Part shown: positions 1-5,044 of the stretch, in pieces
Layout of the letters: each line of letters opens with the position of its first letter
Numbering within the stretch: the first letter of the stretch is position 1
From: an uncultured Eubacteriales bacterium
GTDB lineage: Bacteria; Bacillota; Clostridia; Oscillospirales; CAG-272
Assembly: GCA_900321265.1 (NCBI GenBank)
Contig: ONVJ01000293.1
Span: 1 to 5,044, forward strand
Length of the DNA: 5,044 nt
Reading direction: 5' to 3'
Position numbers and translations under genes: made by a program
Notes under the pieces: generated by a model
The model's database searches: none
What the model was told of the DNA's origin: nothing
The model's input: the letters and a program-made list of their open reading frames with translations, nothing else

Positions 1-3000
1 CTGGGCCTTGCCTCCGAGAGGCTGCTGTGTGACCAGCGAGTAGGGACCGTTCGAGCGGGCGTGGATTTTGTCGTCGACAAGGTGGTGAAGCTTGAGGTAG
101 TACATGATGCCGACGGTGACAGGGTTGTCGAAGGGCTCACCGGTACGGCCGTCGTAAAGCTTGGTCTTGCCGTCGATGACCTGACGGATCGTCTCACCCG
201 TCTTTTCGTCGACTATCTCGCGGGTCTCCTTGCCTTCGACGTTTTCTCCGGGGAATACGTCTCTCCAGAGATCGGCCGCCTTCATGCACTCGAGGATGTC
301 CCTCTCGTTCGCGCCGTCGAAGACCGGCGTCATGATCTTCCAGCCGAGCTTCTTTGCCGCGATGCCGAGGTGGACCTCAAGCACCTGACCGATGTTCATA
401 CGGGAAGGAACGCCGAGCGGGTTGAGAACGATGTCAAGGGGAGTTCCGTCGGGCAGGAAGGGCATGTCCTCGGGCGGGAGGATGCGGGATACGACGCCCT
501 TGTTTCCGTGACGTCCGGCCATCTTGTCTCCGACAGAGATCTTTCTCTTCTGGGCGACATAGACGTGGACGATCTTGTTGACTCCGGTGGGGATCTGCGG
601 ATAATTCTCGCGGGTGAATACGCGGACCGCGACAACGACTCCCGATTCGCCGTGCGGAAGCACGAGAGAGGTGTTGCGCGTCTCCTTCGTCTTTTCGCCG
701 AAGATCGCTCTGAGAAGGCGCTCTTCGGGGGTGAGGTCGGTCTCGCCCTTGGGGGTGACCTTGCCGACCAGGATGTCCCCGGCGTGGACCTCGGTACCGA
801 CTATGACGATGCCGTCCTCGTCCAGGTTCTTGAGGGCGTCCTCGCCGACCTGAGGCAGCTCGCGGGTGATCTCCTCATCTCCGAGCTTCGTGGATCTGGC
901 CTCATGTGTATATACTTCTATATGAAGCGATGTGTAAACGTCGTTGCGGACGAGGTTTTCGTTCAGAAGAACGGCGTCCTCGTAGTTGTAGCCCTCCCAG
1001 GTCATAAAGCCGATAAGGGCGTTCTTTCCGAGGGCGAGCTCGCCGTTGGAGGTGGCGGGGCCGTCGGCGATTACCTGTCCGGCCTCGACTCTGTCGCCGA
1101 GCACGACGATGGGCCTCTGGTTGTGGCAGGTGCCCTGGTTCGTCCGCTTGAACTTGAGAAGCGGATAGGTCTCGGTGGTACCGTCGTCGCAGGCGACGAC
1201 GATCTTCTGGCTCTCAACGTGGGTGACGGTGCCGGGCTTGCGGCAGGTCACCGTGACGCCCGAGTCGACCGCTACCTTGTACTCCATTCCGGTGCCGACT
1301 ATGGGAGAATCGGTCACCATGAGCGGGACCGCCTGCTTCTGCATGTTCGATCCCATCAGAGCACGCGAGTTGTCGTCGTTCTCAAGGAAGGGGATCATGG
1401 CGGTGGCAGCCGAAACAACCATCTTCGGGGAAACGTCCATATAGTTGATCTCGGAGGGAAGGAATTCCTTGAATTCCCCTCTCTCGTGGGCGGTTACCTT
1501 CGAGTTGATGAAGTGCCCCTCGTCGTCTATCGGTTCGTTTGCCTGGGCGATGATGTAGTTGTCCTCGACGTCGGCGGTCATATACTCGATCTCGTCGGAA
1601 ACGGTGGTGATGACACTGCCGTCCTCGGCGGTCGTATGGATCACCTTGCGGTAGGGAGCCTCTATGAAGCCGTAATCGCTAATGCGGGCATAGGTCGCGA
1701 GATATGAGATAAGACCGATGTTCGGACCTTCGGGGGTCTCGATCGGGCACATGCGGCCGTAATGGGTATAGTGAACGTCACGGACGTCGAAGGAGGCGCG
1801 GTCGCGGGAAAGTCCGCCCGGACCGAGCGCCGAGAGACGTCTCTTGTGAGTAAGCTCTGACAGCGGGTTCGCCTGATCCATGAACTGAGACAGCTGAGAG
1901 GAACCGAAGAACTCGCGGATAACGGTCGCGACCGGTCTGACGTTGATAAGGACCTGCGGGGTGAGCTTTTCGGCGTCGGAGGTCGTCATCCTCTCGCGGA
2001 TGACCTTGTCCATCTTTGAAAAGCCGATCCTGATCTGATTCTGGAGCTGTTCTCCGACCGATCTGATGCGGCGGTTCCCGAGGTGGTCTATATCGTCGAC
2101 CTTTCCTATATCATAAGCGAGTCCGAGCAGGTAGTTGATCGTGCCGAAGATGTCTTCCTTGGTGATATTCTTCGGGCAGAGCTCGGCGATGCGGGTCTTG
2201 ACGGCGGCCTTGATCGCGTCGATATCCCCTTCGGCCTCGGCTATGATGCTCCGGAGGACGTCGGTGCGCACCTTTTCCCTGACGCCGCAGTCGCGGAGAT
2301 CCTCTCCGATTATCGCCTCGGGCCAGCAGGTGCAGTTGGAAATGACCTTGAAGGGCCTTCCGTCGGCGACCTCGACCTCGACCTCGTTGATCGCGCGCAT
2401 CTCGATCGCGCGGGCGTCCTCCTCGTTGATGTAGGAGCCGGCGTTGTAGAGGACCTCTCCGGTCTCGGTGTCGACGACGTCCTTCGCAAGAGTGCGTCCC
2501 GCGATCCTCGCGGCGATGCCCATCTTCTTGTCGAACTTGTATCTTCCGACGGGAGCGATGTCATAGCGCTTGGGATCGAAGAAAAGGTTCTTGATGAGGG
2601 TTACGGCAGCCTCGACCTGCGGCGGATCGCCGGGACGGAGCCTGCGGTAGATCTCGCGCAGCGATTCGACCGAAGCGGAGGTCCCGCGGTTGTCGGCGGA
2701 GAGCTTCGATTCGTCCTTTTCAAGCGTGACCTTGAACCTCGGGTCGTCCCCGAGGGCGTCGCATATCTCCTTCAGCGAGTCGAGCTCGGCCTTTTCGCCG
2801 TTCGAATCGATCATGCCGAGAGCCCTGATGAACATAGTGATCGGGAGCTTGCGGTTCTTGTCGATCTTTACCCAGACGATATCGTTGCAGTCGATCTCGT
2901 ATTCTATCCAGGCGCCGCGATAGGGAATGACCTGTCCGGCGAAAATCCTTTTTCCGGATTTGTCTATATCCGAGGAATAATACATTCCGGGAGACCTGAT

Positions 3001-3420
3001 GATCTGCGAAACGATTACCCTTTCCGCTCCGTTGATGACAAAGGTGCCGTTCTCGGTCATGAGCGGGAAATCGCCCATGACGATATTGGTCTCCTTGACC
3101 TCGCCGGTCGAATTGTTGTGAAGTCTGACCTTGACCTTCAGGGGAGCCGCGTAGTTGACGTCTCTCTCCTTGCATTCCTCGACCGGATACTTGATGAGGC
3201 TCCTGTCGATCGAGTGCGAAAGAAATTCGATCTCATAATTTCCCGAATGATCCCTGATCGGAGACACGTCTCTCAGGACTTCGTCGAAACCTTCGTTGAG
3301 GAACCATTCGAATGATTTGGTCTGGACCTCGATGAGATTCGGGATTTCGAGAGTAGCGCGGGTTTTCGAGAAGCTCTTTCTCGTGTTCTGACCGAGTTTC
3401 TGGTCTGTCACATTGAACAT
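1..3420 (-). CDS. rpoB: DNA-directed RNA polymerase subunit beta (3' end beyond the window)
   Basis: This gene encodes the beta subunit of the core RNA polymerase, which forms one half of the active-site cleft. The frame is open from ATG at 3420 to base 1, giving 1140 residues; comparison with the family suggests roughly 90-110 C-terminal residues, including the end of the Rpb2_7 region, are missing. Visible parts in order: N-terminal protrusion (IPNLIEVQ at 26-33), lobe (about 140-430), fork with the rifampicin-binding cluster (506-532), external region (about 560-640), then the catalytic part with WEGYNYED (808-815; E814 and D815 match E. coli E813/D814), the flap (about 880-930), DKMAGRHGNKG (965-975; K966 and K974 match K1065/K1073) and HARSNGPYSLVTQQPLGGK near the edge. 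The beta insertions typical of E. coli are absent, as in Bacillota. The residues equivalent to D516, H526 and S531 are D515, H525 and S530, so the target looks rifampicin-sensitive. A TAG stop directly precedes the ATG in frame, which fixes the start. No frameshift is seen; rpoC is expected downstream but is not in the window. Confidence 0.99.
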   Translation of the reverse strand, partial: MFNVTDQKLGQNTRKSFSKTRATLEIPNLIEVQTKSFEWFLNEGFDEVLRDVSPIRDHSGNYEIEFLSHSIDRSLIKYPVEECKERDVNYAAPLKVKVRLHNNSTGEVKETNIVMGDFPLMTENGTFVINGAERVIVSQIIRSPGMYYSSDIDKSGKRIFAGQVIPYRGAWIEYEIDCNDIVWVKIDKNRKLPITMFIRALGMIDSNGEKAELDSLKEICDALGDDPRFKVTLEKDESKLSADNRGTSASVESLREIYRRLRPGDPPQVEAAVTLIKNLFFDPKRYDIAPVGRYKFDKKMGIAARIAGRTLAKDVVDTETGEVLYNAGSYINEEDARAIEMRAINEVEVEVADGRPFKVISNCTCWPEAIIGEDLRDCGVREKVRTDVLRSIIAEAEGDIDAIKAAVKTRIAELCPKNITKEDIFGTINYLLGLAYDIGKVDDIDHLGNRRIRSVGEQLQNQIRIGFSKMDKVIRERMTTSDAEKLTPQVLINVRPVATVIREFFGSSQLSQFMDQANPLSELTHKRRLSALGPGGLSRDRASFDVRDVHYTHYGRMCPIETPEGPNIGLISYLATYARISDYGFIEAPYRKVIHTTAEDGSVITTVSDEIEYMTADVEDNYIIAQANEPIDDEGHFINSKVTAHERGEFKEFLPSEINYMDVSPKMVVSAATAMIPFLENDDNSRALMGSNMQKQAVPLMVTDSPIVGTGMEYKVAVDSGVTVTCRKPGTVTHVESQKIVVACDDGTTETYPLLKFKRTNQGTCHNQRPIVVLGDRVEAGQVIADGPATSNGELALGKNALIGFMTWEGYNYEDAVLLNENLVRNDVYTSLHIEVYTHEARSTKLGDEEITRELPQVGEDALKNLDEDGIVIVGTEVHAGDILVGKVTPKGETDLTPEERLLRAIFGEKTKETRNTSLVLPHGESGVVVAVRVFTRENYPQIPTGVNKIVHVYVAQKRKISVGDKMAGRHGNKGVVSRILPPEDMPFLPDGTPLDIVLNPLGVPSRMNIGQVLEVHLGIAAKKLGWKIMTPVFDGANERDILECMKAADLWRDVFPGENVEGKETREIVDEKTGETIRQVIDGKTKLYDGRTGEPFDNPVTVGIMYYLKLHHLVDDKIHARSNGPYSLVTQQPLGGKAQ
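1825..1905 (-). other. rpoB: Rifampicin-resistance-determining region of rpoB
   Basis: Residues 506-532 of the beta subunit align without gaps to E. coli residues 507-533, where most rifampicin-resistance substitutions fall. The positions most often mutated keep the sensitive residues: Q512, D515, H525 and S530 here. One difference from E. coli is A517 in place of N518 (DQANPL for DQNNPL); this position varies naturally between Gram-positive groups, so I do not read it as a resistance change. Confidence 0.9.
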
Positions 3421-3556
3421 CTACCTTTTTACTCCATTCAATATAATATGCGCGCGGGCGGATTTCGCGGCCGGAAAGCTGAAAAACGCAGGGCTTTTTT
3501 GGTCCTTCGGAAGCGCCTTTCAATATTTTTCGGCATAGTAGTCGATTGTAATGCAA
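3421..3556 (-). promoter_or_regulatory. Untranslated leader of rpoB, about 136 bases
   Basis: If transcription starts about seven bases after the -10 box, near 3556, the rpoB mRNA carries a leader of about 136 bases. I recognise no known riboswitch, T-box or L10-type leader in it. It has an A-rich patch that can form a weak A/U hairpin (about 3481-3502), a very GC-rich patch (about 3451-3475) and then an AT-rich segment carrying the ribosome-binding site. The ORF at 3438-3536 is discussed as a finding; it has no Shine-Dalgarno sequence. Whether this leader is regulatory cannot be decided from one sequence. Confidence 0.5.
3424..3435 (-). promoter_or_regulatory. Ribosome-binding site region of rpoB, two weak candidates
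   Basis: On the minus strand the bases before the rpoB ATG read GGAGTAAAAAGGTAG. Two anti-16S matches are present: GGAG (3432-3435), 11 bases before the start and so a little far, and AAGG (3424-3427), only 3 bases before it and so very close. Neither has the usual 5-9 base spacing. The start is still secure, because TAG at 3421-3423 immediately precedes the ATG in the same frame and the resulting N-terminus (MFNVTDQKLG) fits clostridial RpoB. Confidence 0.6.
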
Positions 3557-3562
3557 TTTGTT

Positions 3563-3591
3563 ATTATACTACTTTGCAATTCAATTGTCAA
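3563..3591 (-). promoter_or_regulatory. Consensus housekeeping (sigma-A) promoter of rpoB
   Basis: Read on the minus strand, a perfect -35 box TTGACA (3586-3591) is followed by exactly 17 bases and a perfect -10 box TATAAT (3563-3568). Both hexamers match the sigma-A/sigma-70 consensus at all six positions with optimal spacing. It has no extended -10 TGN motif and does not need one. It points at rpoB and lies downstream of the terminator that ends the preceding gene, so it is the likely main start of rpoB (and probably rpoBC) transcription. The predicted first base is near 3556. Confidence 0.93.
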
Positions 3592-3618
3592 TATTTTTTT
3601 TAATATTTTAAAAATTCA
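3592..3618 (-). promoter_or_regulatory. AT-only tract upstream of the -35 box, possible UP element
   Basis: Directly upstream of the -35 box the minus strand holds about 27 bases that are almost entirely A and T, with runs of A and T (TTTTTAAAATATTAAAAAAA). This matches the position and composition of UP elements, which bind the alpha-subunit C-terminal domains of RNA polymerase and strengthen promoters of highly expressed genes. The tract contrasts sharply with the GC-rich genes on both sides. UP elements are loosely defined, so the functional reading is an inference. Confidence 0.5.
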
Positions 3619-3645
3619 TAAAAACCTCTTCAGGAAGCCAGTCGG

Positions 3646-3698
3646 AAGAAAGAAAAGGGGCTGTTAAATACTCGAGGCACGAGCATTTTAACAACCCC
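3646..3698 (-). terminator. Strong Rho-independent terminator of the substrate-binding protein gene
   Basis: On the minus strand the outer stem pairs GGGGUUGUUAAA (3687-3698) with UUUAACAGCCCC (3657-3668), 12 pairs of which one is a U-G wobble. After a single bulged A, a G-U and a U-A pair lead to an inner CUCG/CGAG stem (3680-3683 with 3671-3674), closed by the five-base loop UGCCU. The tail UUUUCUUUCUU (3646-3656) follows directly. That is about 18 pairs followed by a U-rich tract, the standard intrinsic terminator. The plus strand lacks a T run after the hairpin, so it acts in one direction only. It separates the upstream gene from rpoB. Confidence 0.93.
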
Positions 3699-3781
3699 GC
3701 AATACCAATCAGGCAAAAATTTAGTTTTAGAATCCTGAAAAGGACAGGCAGTGTTCCCTTCCCCGGTCAGACGGTGCCGGC
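3699..3781 (-). other. 3' untranslated stretch between the transporter gene stop and its terminator
   Basis: These 83 bases lie between the TGA of the substrate-binding protein gene and the terminator stem. I see no ORF with a ribosome-binding site, no permease gene start and no second convincing hairpin. Short complementary pairs such as CCGG/CCGG (about 3765-3780) and CCTG/CAGG (about 3733-3747) are too weak and lack a following U tract. Confidence 0.6.
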
Positions 3782-5044
3782 TCAGCCCCCGTACTTGCTC
3801 TCGATCGAGGATACTATAGACTTTATCGAAACGTCTATTGTCTTCAGATACTGAGCGTTGAGAGCGCTTCCGACATTCCCCGAAACGAAGGCGCTGTCGA
3901 GCGTGCCCAGGATGTTGAGCCCGTAGATGTCGCCTGCGTCATATACGAGCGAGCCTTTAACTATATCGATCATTTCCGAGGCCACCGGGTCGGAGAACCT
4001 GCGGGTCTTGATCGTGACTTCGTAATAAGCCGGCATAACGGTCTCGCTCGAGACATATGCCCAGTAGTCGAAGACCTTCTCAAGCCGGTCGAAATCGATC
4101 CTGTCGGGCGTGTTCGGGATGCCCCAGATCGCCGAGAACCTGTCCACCTTGTGATAATAGTTTTCCTGATCACTGTTGTATTTCGGGTTCGGGACGACTC
4201 CGTATCTGTCGGTCATGTCGGATATCTCGACAGATACGTCCATTCCGTTCTGAATAAAGAGGAAATGCCCGGCGGCAAACGCCCCGCGTCCGCGGTACCA
4301 CTTGCTGGAATAGCTGCCCTCGGTAAAGCGCTCGTTAACCTCATCGTATGTCATGCAAAGAGAGGTATCGGTGAGCACCGGTCTGAGCTGATCGAAAATA
4401 TCGGATATCTTTTCGGTCTTGTCGCCGATCGCCTGCCTGAGATTTCCGTCGGGATCGGTTTCGGTGGACTGCACGCCGCATCCGACAAGAAAATGCATGT
4501 GGTTTCCGTTGCTGCTCCCGGTCTCTCTGAGCAGACCGTAGATCCCGATACCTCCGCTGATGCTGTCAGAGTGAGCTCCCTTAACCAGCGTCAGGAATTT
4601 TTCAAGAGTCCATTCGTTGGCTTTGACGAGCTCATACGGATCTTCGAGATGGAAGGAGTCGATCAGTCCCCTGTTGAAGTAAAGGAAACGGGCTCCCGAG
4701 ATCACACCGGTGTCGACGTCGTTCGCCATGAGGAAAAGACGTCCTTTGATGGCATACCCCTGCGCGTTGTTGTCCCACCAGGGACGGGTATAGTCGATAT
4801 CGATGCTGTTGAAATCATAGAGCAGACCCGATACCGATGTTCCGGCGAGATCCGCCCTCCGGTCAAGAATGAGGTCATAGTCACAGACACCTCCAGCGAT
4901 ATCCTTGTCCAGCGTCTGATATGGCGAGGGAGCGGTCTTTGAATCGATGACGATCTTGTATTTCTCCTCGACGATCGAGTTCCTCCTGAAAACGGTGTCG
5001 TTCATAAGGTCGCCGTTTTCTGTTTCGGCGTCGATATAATCGCC
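3782..5044 (-). CDS. Extracellular substrate-binding protein of an ABC importer (5' end beyond the window)
   Basis: The frame is open from the right edge to TGA at 3782-3784, 420 residues. ATG at 5005 is internal: the 13 codons before it have no stop, and GDYIDAETENGDLMNDTVFR continues the family's usual pattern of an acidic stretch leading into NDA-type residues. The true start, signal peptide and lipobox cysteine should lie outside; family members are usually about 450-520 residues. From the first visible residue, family-like blocks are YDLILDRR (56-63), GLLYDFNSI (73-81), PWWD (88-91), LYFNRGL (121-127), EDPYELVKANEWTLEKF (134-150), VVPNPKY (283-289) and the C-terminal pattern SDPVASEMIDIVKGSLVYDAG. 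This resembles clostridial 'extracellular solute-binding protein' lipoproteins thought to capture sugars or oligosaccharides for import. The substrate cannot be inferred. No permease or ATPase gene follows; a terminator does. I am confident of the broad family and much less so of its ligand. Confidence 0.85.
   Translation of the reverse strand, partial: GDYIDAETENGDLMNDTVFRRNSIVEEKYKIVIDSKTAPSPYQTLDKDIAGGVCDYDLILDRRADLAGTSVSGLLYDFNSIDIDYTRPWWDNNAQGYAIKGRLFLMANDVDTGVISGARFLYFNRGLIDSFHLEDPYELVKANEWTLEKFLTLVKGAHSDSISGGIGIYGLLRETGSSNGNHMHFLVGCGVQSTETDPDGNLRQAIGDKTEKISDIFDQLRPVLTDTSLCMTYDEVNERFTEGSYSSKWYRGRGAFAAGHFLFIQNGMDVSVEISDMTDRYGVVPNPKYNSDQENYYHKVDRFSAIWGIPNTPDRIDFDRLEKVFDYWAYVSSETVMPAYYEVTIKTRRFSDPVASEMIDIVKGSLVYDAGDIYGLNILGTLDSAFVSGNVGSALNAQYLKTIDVSIKSIVSSIESKYGG

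Noticed and set aside
1461..1480. Near-palindrome with two GAATTC sites
   Set aside because: It lies inside rpoB and encodes the GEFKEF segment; the repeat follows from repeated Glu-Phe codons.
61..1707. 548-codon plus-strand reading frame
   Set aside because: It is the exact codon-aligned antisense of rpoB, kept open by absence of TTA/CTA and rarity of TCA in the sense gene. It has low-complexity D/V/L/G-rich content and no recognisable domain.
1847..1863. Possible rifampicin-resistance change (A517 in place of E. coli N518)
   Set aside because: This position varies naturally in Gram-positive RpoB, and the main resistance positions keep the sensitive residues.
2083..3315. 410-codon plus-strand reading frame
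   Set aside because: Codon-aligned antisense of the 5' half of rpoB, with a GTG start and the same low-complexity composition; explained by rpoB codon bias.
3481..3502. A-run, GC core and T-run resembling a terminator or attenuator in the rpoB leader
   Set aside because: The stem is mostly A-U with a bulge, a three-base loop and only two G-C pairs, too weak for a convincing attenuator; it is mentioned only as part of the leader.
3233..3556. 107-codon minus-strand reading frame starting at the rpoB transcript start and running into rpoB out of frame
   Set aside because: About 60% of it overlaps rpoB in another frame, it has no ribosome-binding site, and its start coincides with the predicted first transcribed bases.
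4151..4942. 263-codon plus-strand reading frame
   Set aside because: Codon-aligned antisense of the substrate-binding protein gene, which has clear family blocks on the minus strand.

Overview
The window reads as a chromosomal segment of an anaerobic Bacillota member of class Clostridia, probably close to the Oscillospirales/Ruminococcaceae type of gut lineage. Three things point there: the RpoB sequence is of the Gram-positive type, without the large lineage-specific insertions of the E. coli subunit; its neighbour is a substrate-binding protein of a subfamily that I associate with clostridial gut genomes; and GC-rich genes are separated by a very AT-rich spacer. The taxonomic call rests on recollection of protein families, not on a search.

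Both genes lie on the minus strand. From the right edge to 3782 is the 3' part of a gene for an extracellular substrate-binding protein of an ABC importer (420 residues visible; the signal peptide and lipobox lie beyond the window). It is followed by about 83 bases of untranslated sequence and a strong intrinsic terminator (about 3646-3698). Next comes an AT-rich spacer holding a textbook housekeeping promoter on the minus strand (-35 TTGACA, 17-base spacer, -10 TATAAT), then a leader of about 136 bases. From 3420 to the left edge is rpoB, the RNA polymerase beta subunit: 1140 residues are present and the C-terminal end is outside the window.

Functionally the two genes appear independent. The terminator closes the transporter transcript, and rpoB restarts from its own promoter. 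The most notable point is that rpoB does not sit directly behind rplL or other ribosomal protein genes as in the common rplKAJL-rpoBC arrangement, and has a private consensus promoter instead. I found no RNA genes, mobile element, CRISPR array or new defence or metabolic system. The long plus-strand reading frames opposite both genes are explained by codon usage and are not reported as genes.
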